The notes below the pieces were generated by a model. It ran no database searches. It was not told where the DNA came from and saw nothing but the letters and a program-made list of their open reading frames with translations. Of a DNA stretch of 42,201 nt, positions 1-8,577 are shown one piece after another. The position numbers were made by a program, and so were the translations under genes. Source of the DNA: Betaproteobacteria bacterium (GTDB lineage Bacteria > Pseudomonadota > Gammaproteobacteria > Burkholderiales > Burkholderiaceae_D). The first letter of the stretch is position 1. Each line of letters starts with the position of its first letter. Location of the stretch: the NCBI GenBank assembly GCA_903644065.1, contig CAHJXF010000001.1:1-42201 (forward strand). Direction: 5' to 3'.

Positions 1-117
1 GCGCGCTGGTCGGGCGCCCGCCTGGTCCTGGCGCGCGACAGCGAGTTCGTGCTGTCGCAGGGCGGCGAGCGCCTGGCCTTCGCCATCGCGCCCGCGCCGC
101 GCCTGCGCGACGCCTGA
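1..117 (+). CDS. 3' end of a gene upstream of pyrB, possibly pyrR
   Basis: Frame 1 is open from the window edge and stops with TGA at 115-117, leaving 38 C-terminal residues that include LVLARDSEF and end in LRDA. In many Burkholderiales the gene before pyrB is pyrR (uracil phosphoribosyltransferase and pyr regulator), and the tail is compatible with the basic C-terminal strand of that family. No PRPP-binding motif lies in the visible part, so the assignment rests mainly on gene order. pyrB begins 17 bp downstream, which suggests one transcription unit. Confidence 0.4.
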   Translation, partial: ARWSGARLVLARDSEFVLSQGGERLAFAIAPAPRLRDA

Positions 118-133
118 ACGCCCCCGGTCGGCG

Positions 134-1111
134 ATGCTCAATCCCCAGCTCAATCGCGACGGCAGCCTGAAGCACCTGCTGTCGATCGAAGGACTGCCGC
201 GCGCGCTGATCGTGCACATCCTCGACACGGCAGCCGGCTTCGCCGGTCTCGTCGATCCGCGCCGCGAGGTCAAGAAGCTGCCGCTGCTGCGGGGTCGCAG
301 CGTCTTCAATCTGTTCTTCGAAAATTCGACCCGAACCCGCACCACCTTCGAGATCGCGGCGGCCCGCCTGTCGGCCGACGTCATCAACCTCAATGTCGCC
401 GCGTCGTCCACCAACAAGGGCGAATCGCTGCTCGACACCATCGACAACCTGTCGGCGATGCATGCCGACATCTTCGTCGTGCGCCATGCGCAAAGCGGTG
501 CGCCTTACCTGATCGCCCGGCATCTCGATCGAGCCGCCCGCGACGACGAGCCGGCTCACGTGCACGTCATCAATGCCGGCGACGGCCGGCACGCGCACCC
601 CACGCAGGGCCTGCTCGACGCGTACACCATCCGTCACTACAAGGACGATTTTCGGAAGCTGCGCGTGGCGATCGTCGGCGACGTGCTGCATTCGCGCGTG
701 GCGCGCAGCGACATCCACGCGCTGACGACGCTCGGCGTGCCCGAGGTGCGCGTGATCGGCCCGCGCACGCTGCTGCCGTCGGGGCTGGAGCAGATGGGCG
801 TGTCGGTGTTCACGGACATGGCCCGGGGCCTGGCGGGCGTCGACGTGATCATGATGCTGCGGTTGCAGAACGAGCGGATGAACGGCGCGCTGCTGCCGTC
901 GGCGCACGAGTACTTCAAGAGCTACGGGCTGACGGCCGAGAAGCTGGCGCTGGCCGCGCCCGACGCGATCGTGATGCATCCGGGGCCGATGAATCGCGGC
1001 GTGGAGATCGAGTCGTCGGTAGCCGACGGCGCGCAGAGCGTGATCCTGCCGCAGGTCACGTTCGGCATCGCCGTGCGGATGGCGGTGATGAGCATCCTGG
1101 CGAGCGCCTGA
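134..1111 (+). CDS. pyrB: Aspartate carbamoyltransferase catalytic chain
   Basis: Catalyses carbamoyl phosphate + L-aspartate to N-carbamoyl-L-aspartate, the committed step of pyrimidine synthesis in the cytoplasm. The 325-residue protein has the carbamoyl-phosphate loop STRTRT at residues 65-70, the lysine loop SSTNKGES at 91-98, HPTQ at 155-158 and MHPGPMNRG at 281-289, so all expected catalytic elements are present. Length fits the family. The ATG at 134 follows the preceding stop by 17 bp; no strong Shine-Dalgarno sequence is visible. The pyrC-like gene downstream matches the arrangement in pseudomonads and relatives, where PyrB forms a dodecamer with an inactive PyrC homologue instead of PyrI. 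That partnership is inferred here. Confidence 0.97.
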   Translation: MLNPQLNRDGSLKHLLSIEGLPRALIVHILDTAAGFAGLVDPRREVKKLPLLRGRSVFNLFFENSTRTRTTFEIAAARLSADVINLNVAASSTNKGESLLDTIDNLSAMHADIFVVRHAQSGAPYLIARHLDRAARDDEPAHVHVINAGDGRHAHPTQGLLDAYTIRHYKDDFRKLRVAIVGDVLHSRVARSDIHALTTLGVPEVRVIGPRTLLPSGLEQMGVSVFTDMARGLAGVDVIMMLRLQNERMNGALLPSAHEYFKSYGLTAEKLALAAPDAIVMHPGPMNRGVEIESSVADGAQSVILPQVTFGIAVRMAVMSILASA

Positions 1112-1368
1112 CGCATGCGTCGCGCGGATCTCGGCGACATGTCGATCGAGGCGACGAGATCGGTCATCTCGACGATTGCGAGCGGCAGATCAAGCGGTAT
1201 CGGTCGGGAAGGCTTTCGCGAAGGTGAAGATGTGAGCGAGTTCGGCAGTCGGCGCTCGGTAGACAGGCTCCCGGATCAGTCGCGTCGCGGCTGCCCGGGA
1301 CGGACGGCAAGTGGCGAGTTCACGACCTCGCTGCGTCGCGCGCCGGCGGCCGGCACGTCCTGCGCCGC
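1112..1368 (+). other. Spacer between pyrB and the pyrC-like gene
   Basis: This 257 bp stretch is long for a pyr operon. A plus-strand open frame of 85 codons (1115-1372) crosses it, but its arginine- and serine-rich product resembles no family I know and it ends inside the next start codon. I see no convincing promoter, terminator hairpin or attenuator. Confidence 0.5.
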
Positions 1369-2706
1369 ATGAAGCTCGCGATCCGCAACGGCCGTGTCGT
1401 CGATCCCGCATCGCGCCTCGACGCGGTCCGCGACCTGTTGATCGACGACGGTCGCATCGTCGCCGTCGTCGACCCGGCGAGCCGCGCCGACGTCGACAGC
1501 GGCGTCGCGGCGGACCGCACGATCGACGCGACCGGGCTCGTCGTCTGTCCCGGCCTCGTCGACCTTTGCGCCCACCTGCGCGAACCCGGCTCCGAGTACC
1601 GCGCCACGCTCGAGTCCGAACTCGACGCCGCGCTGGCCGGCGGCGTCACGTCGCTGGTCTGTCCGCCCGACACCGATCCCGTCCTCGACGAGCCGGGCCT
1701 GGTCGAGATGCTCAAGCACCGCGCGCGCACGCTCAACCGCACGCACGTCCATCCGCTCGGCGCGTTGACGGTCGGCCTCGCGGGCGTGGCGTTGACCGAG
1801 ATGTCCGAGCTGCGCGATGCCGGCTGCGTCGGCTTCTCGCAGGCCAACGTGCCGATCGGCGACACGCAGGTGCTGCTGCGCGCGCTGCAGTACGCGCAGA
1901 CCTTCGGCTTCACCGTCTGGTGGCGGCCGCAGGACGCGTTCCTTGGGCGCGGCGGCGTGGCGGCGAGCGGGCCGGTCGCCGCCCGCCTCGGCCTGCCGTC
2001 GGTGCCGGTCACCAACGAGACCGTCGCGCTGCTGACCCTCTTCGAGCTGCTGCGCAGCTTCGGCCGCGAGCAGGGCGCGAGCACCGCGCCGCGCGTGCAC
2101 CTGTGCCGCCTGTCGTCGGCGGGTGGCCTGGCCCTGGTGCGTGCGGCGCGGGACGAAGGCCTGCCGGTGACCTGCGACGTCGGCGTCCATCACGTGCACC
2201 TGATCGACATCGACGTCGGCTTCTTCGATGCGCAATGCCGGGTCGACCCGCCGTTTCGCGCGCAACGCGACCGGGCGGCAATCCGTGCGGCGCTGATCGA
2301 CGGCACCATCGATGCGATCTGCTCCGACCACACGCCGGTCGACGACGACGCGAAGCTGCTGCCCTTCGGCGAAGCGGAGCCCGGCGCGACCGGGCTCGAA
2401 CTGTTGCTGCCGCTGGTGCTCAAGTGGGCCGACGAGGAGCGCGTGCCGCTGGTCGATGCGCTGGCGACGGTGACGCATCGCCCGGCCGGCGTGATCGTCG
2501 GGGCGGGTGGGCCGCTGCACGCCGGCCGCATCGAAGCGGGCGGCGCGGCCGACCTGTGCGTGTTCGATCCCGAGGCCCGCTGGGTCGTGTCGCCGCGCAC
2601 CCTGAAGAGCCAGGGCCGCAACACGCCGTTCGACGGCTACGAGATGCGCGGCCGCGTTCGCGCCACCGTGGTCGGCGGGGTCGTGGTGCATGAGAGTCCC
2701 GCTTGA
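1369..2706 (+). CDS. pyrC': Dihydroorotase-like protein, probably catalytically inactive (PyrC'-type)
   Basis: A 445-residue amidohydrolase of the type I dihydroorotase family: N-terminal beta domain, then the barrel. The family signature (DxHxHLREPG) reads DLCAHLREPG at 65-74, so the first metal-binding His is Cys67. The HVCH segment reads HLCRLS (244-249), losing a second ligand. DHAPH reads DHTPV (320-324), and the catalytic-Asp segment reads FSQANV (156-161). This is the pattern of inactive PyrC' proteins, which in Pseudomonas are needed to assemble the PyrB holoenzyme. I infer the same structural role; a true pyrC should lie elsewhere in the genome. The ATG at 1369 gives the normal N-terminus. 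Confidence 0.88.
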   Translation: MKLAIRNGRVVDPASRLDAVRDLLIDDGRIVAVVDPASRADVDSGVAADRTIDATGLVVCPGLVDLCAHLREPGSEYRATLESELDAALAGGVTSLVCPPDTDPVLDEPGLVEMLKHRARTLNRTHVHPLGALTVGLAGVALTEMSELRDAGCVGFSQANVPIGDTQVLLRALQYAQTFGFTVWWRPQDAFLGRGGVAASGPVAARLGLPSVPVTNETVALLTLFELLRSFGREQGASTAPRVHLCRLSSAGGLALVRAARDEGLPVTCDVGVHHVHLIDIDVGFFDAQCRVDPPFRAQRDRAAIRAALIDGTIDAICSDHTPVDDDAKLLPFGEAEPGATGLELLLPLVLKWADEERVPLVDALATVTHRPAGVIVGAGGPLHAGRIEAGGAADLCVFDPEARWVVSPRTLKSQGRNTPFDGYEMRGRVRATVVGGVVVHESPA

Positions 2707-3661
2707 GCCGCCGGCCGTCGCCTCGCTCCTGACGTCGGCGAAGCGCACGAGCGCGTGGCTGCGGGTGGCCGTCGTGCTGCCGCGCATGGCGCTGCACATC
2801 GTCGCGGCGCTGCTGATCATCGCGTGCTTCCGCCGCTTCGCGCCCGCGTCGACGCCCCGCCTGATCCGCTGGTGGTCGGGGCGCCTCCTCGCGATCTGCG
2901 GCCTGCGGCTCCGGGTCGTCGACCCGACCCGGGACAGCGACTCGCCGGCCGCGCTGGCGCTCCGCCCGGGTGGCGGTGCGATGCTGGTCCTCAACCATGT
3001 CTCGTGGGCCGACATCTTCGTCGTCCATGCGGTGCGGCCGGCCCGCTTCGTGGCCAAGGCGGAGATCGCGGGCTGGCCGCTGTTCGGCTATCTGACTCGA
3101 CACAGCGGCGCCATCTTCATCGAGCGCGGCAAGCGCCACCGCGTGCGCGAAGCGAACCTGCGGGCGGCGCAGGGCCTCGCCGCGGGCGACCTGGTGTGCC
3201 TGTTTCCCGAAGGCACGGTGAGCGACGGACGACGCCTGCTGCCGTTCCACGCCAACCTGATCCAGTCGGCGATCCGCGCGCACGTGCCGATCGTCGTGGC
3301 CGGTATCCGCTATCTCGACCCGCGCGGCCGGCCGGCCGCGGCGATGGACTTCACCGGCGACGTCACGATGCTGCAGTCGCTGATCCGCATCGCCCGACAC
3401 GGTCCGATCGACGTCGAGCTGCACCTCATCGACGTGCTGGACGGCGCGGCGAACACGCGCCACGCGGTGGCCCGCGCGGCCCGGACGCTGATCGCCGCGC
3501 GCTTCGGCTACGACGAAGACGACGAAGCGAACGAAGCCGGCGAGGCGGCGGACGCGTGGTCCGCGGTCGTCGTCGCCGACGACGCCGGGGTCACCCGGGA
3601 CGACGCGCTTCCGGGCAGGCCACCTGGCACACCGCCCGATCCTCGAGACGAACTGCCGTGA
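2690..3661 (+). CDS. plsC: 1-acyl-sn-glycerol-3-phosphate acyltransferase
   Basis: Acylates lysophosphatidic acid to phosphatidic acid at the inner membrane. The 323-residue protein has an N-terminal hydrophobic segment (about 26-47), the catalytic HX4D motif in NHVSWAD (102-108), a substrate motif around FIERGK (143-148) and FPEGTVSDG (172-180). Its ATG lies 17 bp inside the end of the pyrC-like gene, suggesting translational coupling. The C-terminal tail from about residue 265 is acidic and low in complexity (DEDDEANEAGEAAD), beyond the usual acyltransferase domain. Its last 71 nucleotides run antisense to the 3' end of apaH. A later start cannot be excluded, but the hydrophobic anchor supports the one used. 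Confidence 0.93.
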   Translation: MRVPLEPPAVASLLTSAKRTSAWLRVAVVLPRMALHIVAALLIIACFRRFAPASTPRLIRWWSGRLLAICGLRLRVVDPTRDSDSPAALALRPGGGAMLVLNHVSWADIFVVHAVRPARFVAKAEIAGWPLFGYLTRHSGAIFIERGKRHRVREANLRAAQGLAAGDLVCLFPEGTVSDGRRLLPFHANLIQSAIRAHVPIVVAGIRYLDPRGRPAAAMDFTGDVTMLQSLIRIARHGPIDVELHLIDVLDGAANTRHAVARAARTLIAARFGYDEDDEANEAGEAADAWSAVVVADDAGVTRDDALPGRPPGTPPDPRDELP

Positions 3662-4454
3662 GCGAGCCGCCCCACACGCAGCCGGTGTCGACGCCGATCA
3701 CGTCGTCGCGCATCGTCAGGCCGAGCGTGGACCAGTGGCCGAACACGACCAGCGTGTCGCGGCTGCGGCGACCGTCGATGTCGAACCACGCGTCGTAGCC
3801 CGCCGGCGGGGCGGGGAAGTGCGAGCCGGCCTGCGCCGGCGCGTCCTTCGATTCGAAGTCGATGCGACCGTCGGCGCTGCAGAAGCGCAAGCGGGTCAGC
3901 GCGTTGACGATCACGCGCAACCGGTCGGTCCCGGTCAACGACTCGCTCCATCGCTCGGGCCGGTTGCCGAACAGCACCGCCAGCGTGTCGCGCCAGTCGT
4001 CGGCGCGCAGCGCCGCCTCGAGCTCGGCGGCATGACGCATCGTGTCGTCGGCGCTCCAGCCGGGCAGCACGCCGGCGTGGACCATCAGCGTGTCGACCGC
4101 GCGGCCGCCGCTGACCAGCGTCTCCCGATGGGCGAGCGGCTGGTGGCGCACCCAGTCGAGCAGCGCGTCGGCGTCGGGCGCGGCGAGCAGCGGTGCCAGC
4201 GTGTCCCCACGGCCCTGCTTGCGGGCGCCGATCGAAGTCGCGAGCAGATGCAGGTCGTGATTGCCGAGCACGACGGTGGCCGCCCGGCCGAGGCCCATCA
4301 CGGCGCGCAACGCGGCGGCCGAGTCGGGACCCCGGTTGACGAGGTCGCCGACCAGCCACACGCGATCGACCGCGGGATCGAAGCGGATGCGTTCGAGCAG
4401 CGCGTCGAACGACGCGGCGCAGCCTTGCAGATCGCCGACGACGTAGATGGACAT
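3591..4454 (-). CDS. apaH: Bis(5'-nucleosyl)-tetraphosphatase, symmetrical
   Basis: Hydrolyses Ap4A to two ADP (metallophosphatase fold), limiting dinucleoside polyphosphates. The 287-residue product shows GDLQGC (7-12), GDLVNRGP (36-43) and GNHDLH (64-69), the three metal-binding blocks, then VHAG and a C-terminal GVDTGCVWGG. I use the ATG at 4454 because the family begins MSIYVVGDLQGC; the frame runs open to an ATG at 4484, adding ten residues not typical of the family. The gene is convergent with plsC and the two 3' ends overlap. In several Burkholderia species apaH marks the edge of the O-antigen locus, which agrees with what follows. Confidence 0.95.
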   Translation of the reverse strand: MSIYVVGDLQGCAASFDALLERIRFDPAVDRVWLVGDLVNRGPDSAAALRAVMGLGRAATVVLGNHDLHLLATSIGARKQGRGDTLAPLLAAPDADALLDWVRHQPLAHRETLVSGGRAVDTLMVHAGVLPGWSADDTMRHAAELEAALRADDWRDTLAVLFGNRPERWSESLTGTDRLRVIVNALTRLRFCSADGRIDFESKDAPAQAGSHFPAPPAGYDAWFDIDGRRSRDTLVVFGHWSTLGLTMRDDVIGVDTGCVWGGSLTAVRLEDRAVCQVACPEARRPG

Positions 4455-4681
4455 GGGAGAGATATCGCGACCGGCCGCGAGCACCGTGGGACAATGCGCG
4501 AGCCGCGAAGGCCGCGTGCGGGACTCGTCGTCGAGGTGCCGCCGACGCGCGTCGCATCGAGCGCGGACTGCGACCCGACCGGCTTCCGTCGACTATAACG
4601 CGTCCTCCCGACCGCGTCGGCCCGGCGATCTTCCATGGCACAACGCTCACCGATCAACGACGGCTGGTTCCGGATCCGGCG
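4455..4681. other. Divergent spacer between apaH and the GT9 gene
   Basis: The spacer separates minus-strand apaH from the plus-strand glycosyltransferase and should hold promoters for both. A TATAAC hexamer at 4594-4599 (plus), which reads TATAGT on the minus strand, is the best -10 candidate, but no good -35 accompanies it in either direction. I see no gene here. Confidence 0.35.
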
Positions 4682-5824
4682 ATGAACAAGCTAGCGCTCC
4701 GGTCGTGGATCGCCGTGCGTGCGCTGCTGTCGCGGATCGGGCCCCAGACGCAGCCCGGCGGACGCGTCGACCGTCTGCTCGTCGCTCATCACCTGCTGCT
4801 CGGCGACACCATCCTGCTGGCGCCGCTGCTGAAGGCGCTCGCGCTGCGCTATCCCGCTGCCGAGCGGGTGGTGCTGGCGCGTCCCGCGGTGGCCACGCTG
4901 TTCGCGGGGCGACCTTACGGCACGATCGTGCTGCCGTTCGATCGCCGCGATGCCGCCGGCCGGCAGCGGGTCATCGACAGCGGGCCGTACGACCTCGCGA
5001 TCGTCCCCGACGACAATCGCTACGCATGGCTGGCGCGGGCGGCTGGCGCCCGGCGCGTGATCGGCTTCGCGCACGATCGCCCGGCGTGGAAGAACTGGAT
5101 GCTCGATCGCGCGGTGCCGTATCCGCCGCGCGCGGGGGCCTGGGCCGATCTCGTGGCGCGCCACCTGCGCGACGACGATGCGCTCGACGACCCGCCGCCC
5201 TTCGTCGTCGGGGAATGGCCCGCGCCGGCCTGCGAGGACTTCGTCGCCCCGTCGCAACCCTACGCGGTGCTGCATGTCGGCGCCAGCACGCCGCTCAAGC
5301 AGTGGCCGGGCGAGCGCTGGCGAGCCGTGGCCGACCGCCTCGCGAGCGATGGCCTCGGCATCGTCTGGAGCGGCGGCGCGGGCGAGCGCGCCGTGGTCGA
5401 CGCGATCGACGGGCGCGTCGGCGAGCTGGACCTGGTGGGTCGACTCGACCTGCCGCAACTGTGGCGCCTGCTGGCCGGCGCGCGCTTGCTGATGTGCCCG
5501 GACACCGGCGTCGCCCATCTCGCGCGGGTCGTCGGCGTCCCGACCATCGCGCTGTTCGGCCCCGGTTCCAGCGTGGTCCATGGCGCCGGGCGATTCTGGG
5601 GCGATGCCCGTTTGTCAACGGTCACGGTCGACGGATTCGCCTGCCGCGATCAGCGCACGCTGTACCGGCGCGACGTCGCGTGGGTCCGACGTTGCGGCCG
5701 TCGTTTCGATGCGTCCGCCGCACCGGGCGGGCGCATCGATCCGGGCGCCTGCAGCCGTGCGCTGTGCATGGAGGCCATCGACCGCTGCGCCGTCGAGGCG
5801 GCCATGTCGCGCCTGCCGGGATGA
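4682..5824 (+). CDS. Glycosyltransferase family 9 (heptosyltransferase-like)
   Basis: 380 residues with the two-domain GT-B layout of ADP-heptose:LPS heptosyltransferases: N-terminal HHLLLGDTILLAPLL (36-50), a central VGASTPLKQWPGERW segment at the start of the C-terminal domain, and CPDTGVAHLARVVGVPT followed by ALFGPGS. The GDT motif at 41-43 is the usual nucleotide-proximal loop. It probably adds heptose or another sugar to the LPS core at the cytoplasmic face; acceptor and donor are not decided by the sequence. The Cys/Arg-rich C-terminus (CRDQRTLYRRD onward) is a little longer than in WaaC. It stops in an ATGA overlap with the ligase-like gene, suggesting coupled expression. It is distinct from the true waaC at the right end of the window. 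Confidence 0.88.
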   Translation: MNKLALRSWIAVRALLSRIGPQTQPGGRVDRLLVAHHLLLGDTILLAPLLKALALRYPAAERVVLARPAVATLFAGRPYGTIVLPFDRRDAAGRQRVIDSGPYDLAIVPDDNRYAWLARAAGARRVIGFAHDRPAWKNWMLDRAVPYPPRAGAWADLVARHLRDDDALDDPPPFVVGEWPAPACEDFVAPSQPYAVLHVGASTPLKQWPGERWRAVADRLASDGLGIVWSGGAGERAVVDAIDGRVGELDLVGRLDLPQLWRLLAGARLLMCPDTGVAHLARVVGVPTIALFGPGSSVVHGAGRFWGDARLSTVTVDGFACRDQRTLYRRDVAWVRRCGRRFDASAAPGGRIDPGACSRALCMEAIDRCAVEAAMSRLPG

Positions 5825-7164
5825 AAGCGCTCGCCACGCCCGGACGTCCGCTCGGACCGGCTGCCCTCGACCTCGGCGTCCGCGCCGTCTGGGTGGCGAT
5901 GATCGCCGTGACCGCTCTGGGGCACGTCACCGCGCTCCGCAACACGCTCACCGTGGTCGTGTCGATCGCGACCATCGCCGTCTTCCTGCGGGACTGGCGG
6001 GCGTTGCCTTGCAGGGTTTCGGTCGCCGCCCTGGCGCTGTGGGCCGTCGCATCGGTCCTCTGGTCGGCTGCGCCCGAGACGACGCTCAGCAAGCTGCGCA
6101 CCGACCTGCTGATCCCGCTGCTGGCCGGCGTCGCCGCCTTCTGCGTGGTCCGCGACGGGCCCGGCTTGCGGCCGGTGATCGCAGGACTGATCGCCGGCCT
6201 GCTCGCGCTGACCGCGCTGTCGGCGTTCGCCGTGGTCCCGCCGTCCGTGATGCCGTCGACGTGGATGCTCGAACAGTTCGGCGGCATCGTGCATCCGCTG
6301 CCGCACTGGTATCCCGGACCGGGGGACGCCAGCATGTTCACGATCCTGTCCATCGCGCCGCTGACGCTCGCGTATCGTGCCGAGCGGGGGCCGCTGGTTC
6401 GATGGCGTCGGGCGCTGATCGTCGCCGCGGGCGCCCTGCTCGCTTTCGTGCTGGTCGCCACCAACAACCGCAACGCCGTGCTCGTCGTGCCGCTGGTGGT
6501 GGCCTTGCACTGGCTGCTCGACCGGCGACCGGGCTCGCGCGTCGTCGTCAAGAGCGAGCGGGTCGAGCGTCGCCGCGTCGCGATCGCCGTCGCGGCGACG
6601 GTCACGACCATCGTGATCGTCGGAGCGTTGCTCGAACTCGGCGCGCGCCAGCGTCTCGAGTATCTGCACCGCCCACTCGTCGGCGACAGCGCGGCCGTCG
6701 AACTCGTGGCGTCGGACACCCGGCCGACGATCTGGCGCTACTTCGCGGCACGTGGGCTGGTGCATCCGTGGATCGGCATCGGCTTCGGCCGGACGGTACC
6801 CGGCATCGGCTGGCAGACCGAGCGCGATCGCGCACTGACGCAGGTCGAACCCAATGCGTACATCCACGCGCACAACGTCCTGTTGAACTGGTGGCTGCAA
6901 CTCGGCGCCGTCGGCTTGCTGCTGCTGGCCGGCGTGCTGCTCGACCTGGCGCGGTACGCGAGGCGCCTGGTGACCGCGGCCGGCGACTCGGTGGCGGCAC
7001 GCCGCGTCCATCACGCGCTGCTGGTCACCCTCGTGGCGACGCTGGCGCGCAACCTGACCGACGACTTCCTGGTGTTCGGCATGGCGACCGCGTTCTGCCT
7101 GCTCGTCGGGGCCCTGCTGGGCGAGTTGTCGCGCCTCGCGCGGGTCGCGATCCCGCGCGACTGA
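5821..7164 (+). CDS. O-antigen ligase/polymerase-like membrane protein (WaaL or Wzy)
   Basis: 447 residues, with about ten to twelve hydrophobic helices. The start is the ATG of an ATGA overlap with the preceding gene; the frame is open far upstream but only as antisense shadow. The Wzy_C-type core is visible: TNNRNAVLVV after a helix, a periplasmic loop with RGLVHPWIGIGFG, and IHAHN (348-352), where the second His matches the conserved histidine of WaaL. It would either join O-antigen from undecaprenyl diphosphate to lipid A-core or polymerise repeat units; sequence alone does not separate WaaL from Wzy. It ends 6 bp from the end of the convergent priming transferase gene. Coupling to a core-type GT9 gene slightly favours WaaL. 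Confidence 0.85.
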   Translation: MKALATPGRPLGPAALDLGVRAVWVAMIAVTALGHVTALRNTLTVVVSIATIAVFLRDWRALPCRVSVAALALWAVASVLWSAAPETTLSKLRTDLLIPLLAGVAAFCVVRDGPGLRPVIAGLIAGLLALTALSAFAVVPPSVMPSTWMLEQFGGIVHPLPHWYPGPGDASMFTILSIAPLTLAYRAERGPLVRWRRALIVAAGALLAFVLVATNNRNAVLVVPLVVALHWLLDRRPGSRVVVKSERVERRRVAIAVAATVTTIVIVGALLELGARQRLEYLHRPLVGDSAAVELVASDTRPTIWRYFAARGLVHPWIGIGFGRTVPGIGWQTERDRALTQVEPNAYIHAHNVLLNWWLQLGAVGLLLLAGVLLDLARYARRLVTAAGDSVAARRVHHALLVTLVATLARNLTDDFLVFGMATAFCLLVGALLGELSRLARVAIPRD

Positions 7165-7170
7165 CCGGCG

Positions 7171-8577
7171 TCACTTCGCACCGAAGCCGGTGAGGACGGT
7201 GCGGACCGTGCGAATGCCGATCACCAGGTCGAGCGCGAACGACAAGTGCTTGACGTAGTAGAGATCGTATTCGAGCTTGATGCGGGCATCGGCCACGTCG
7301 GTCACGTGCCCCTGGTTGACCTGCGCCCAGCCGGTGATGCCGGGCCGCACGAGATGGCGGTAAGGGTAGTGCGCGATGTGCTCGAAGAAGGCGCTGGCCG
7401 TCGCGGTCCACTCGGGCCGGGGTCCGATCAGGCTCATCGTCCCGTGCAACACGTTGAGCAGTTGCGGCAACTCGTCGAAGCGATACTTGCGCAAGCGACG
7501 GCCGAACGGCGTCACGCGGCCTGCCGCCTCGTCGCAGCTTTCCGGATCGGTCGAGCCCCGATCGCTGGCCCGCGCGTACATCGTGCGGAACTTGTACATC
7601 TCGAACGGGCGACCGTGCACGCCGACCCGGGGCTGGCGAAACAGCGCCCGGCCCGGCGACGTGGCCCGGATCGCCGCGGCGATCAGCAGCATCGGCACGC
7701 CGGCGATCGCGAGCAGCACGGCGGCGCCCCCGAGGTCGAGCGCGCGCTTCAACAGGCCGTACAGGACCTTGCCGGACGAATCGTCGAGGAAACTGTCTTC
7801 GGTCTGCTGCAGCGACAGGCGTCCGGTCAGCAGTTCGTGGACGTGATCGGCCGAGTAGATCCGCACGCCGCCCAGCTTGAGCGCGGTAATCAGACGTCGG
7901 AGCCCCTCGTCCTTGCTGGAATAGCGATCGATGACGACGCCGTCGAGCGTCGCGAGCAGGTCGAGGTCGCTGCTCGCCACCAACTCGGCACGCGCATGGG
8001 TGACCGGCGATTCGAGCGCCTCGCGCGCCTCGGACAGCAGGTGCATCACCGCCGGTTCGCAGATGCCCAGCCGCAGGACGTGGCCGCGGACCAGCAGCCG
8101 CACGCCGGCGCTCAGCCAGGCGGATTCGCCGACGAACGAGAGCATCAACACGGCGCGCGAATAGAGTCCGTGCGTCACGCCGAAGAAAGCCAGCAGCAGC
8201 CCGAACACCGCAGCCGTGCTGAAGACGATCCAGATGCTGCCCACCGTCGCCGGCGAATGGACGAAGCGGTCGACCAGCAACGTGGCGGGCACGCAGGCCG
8301 CAAGGCACAGCCACAACGTCTGAAGCGCGATCCGGTGGATCTCGGCATCGCCGTAGATCCACTGCGCGAACGCCGCCACCGCAGTCGCGGCCATCAGGCC
8401 GGCGCCGGACCATCGCAGCATGGCGACCCGTCGGCGTGCGCCTTCGGTCCGCCGCGGGTTCGCCGGGACGCTGTCTCGTTTCACCGCAACGACGCTCGTT
8501 CGCTCATCGGCGAGATGATGCGCGAACCCTCGCGTGGCCGGTGCGGCTTCTTGCGTTCGACGGTCGTCGACCGTCAT
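7171..8577 (-). CDS. Polyprenyl-phosphate sugar-1-phosphate transferase (WbaP/WcaJ-like)
   Basis: Transfers a sugar-1-phosphate from an NDP-sugar to undecaprenyl phosphate, starting a repeat unit. The 468-residue protein has about four N-terminal helices (roughly 54-165), a cytoplasmic Rossmann-like middle region, another membrane segment (about 283-302) and the catalytic bacterial sugar transferase domain with KFRTM (329-333), DELPQ (368-372) and PRP (386-388), then RPGITGWAQVNQG. The ATG at 8577 is chosen because it forms an ATGA overlap with the upstream gene; an ATG at 8637 would add 20 residues and a 64 bp overlap. It is the last gene of the rml/wzx unit. The substrate (Glc, Gal or another) is not predictable with confidence. 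Confidence 0.92.
   Translation of the reverse strand: MTVDDRRTQEAAPATRGFAHHLADERTSVVAVKRDSVPANPRRTEGARRRVAMLRWSGAGLMAATAVAAFAQWIYGDAEIHRIALQTLWLCLAACVPATLLVDRFVHSPATVGSIWIVFSTAAVFGLLLAFFGVTHGLYSRAVLMLSFVGESAWLSAGVRLLVRGHVLRLGICEPAVMHLLSEAREALESPVTHARAELVASSDLDLLATLDGVVIDRYSSKDEGLRRLITALKLGGVRIYSADHVHELLTGRLSLQQTEDSFLDDSSGKVLYGLLKRALDLGGAAVLLAIAGVPMLLIAAAIRATSPGRALFRQPRVGVHGRPFEMYKFRTMYARASDRGSTDPESCDEAAGRVTPFGRRLRKYRFDELPQLLNVLHGTMSLIGPRPEWTATASAFFEHIAHYPYRHLVRPGITGWAQVNQGHVTDVADARIKLEYDLYYVKHLSFALDLVIGIRTVRTVLTGFGAK

Noticed and set aside
1115-1372. 85-codon frame between pyrB and the pyrC-like gene
   Set aside because: Arg/Ser-rich low-complexity product without family features or ribosome binding site; it ends within the next start codon.
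4447-5820. Upstream extension of the ligase-like frame by 458 codons
   Set aside because: It runs through the GT9 gene in another frame and reads as Arg/Ala-rich nonsense; the membrane protein begins at 5821.
4682-5824. GT9 gene as waaC or waaF
   Set aside because: waaC is at 41453 with its own signature; the GT9 protein has a different N-terminus and a Cys/Arg-rich tail, so only the family is assigned.
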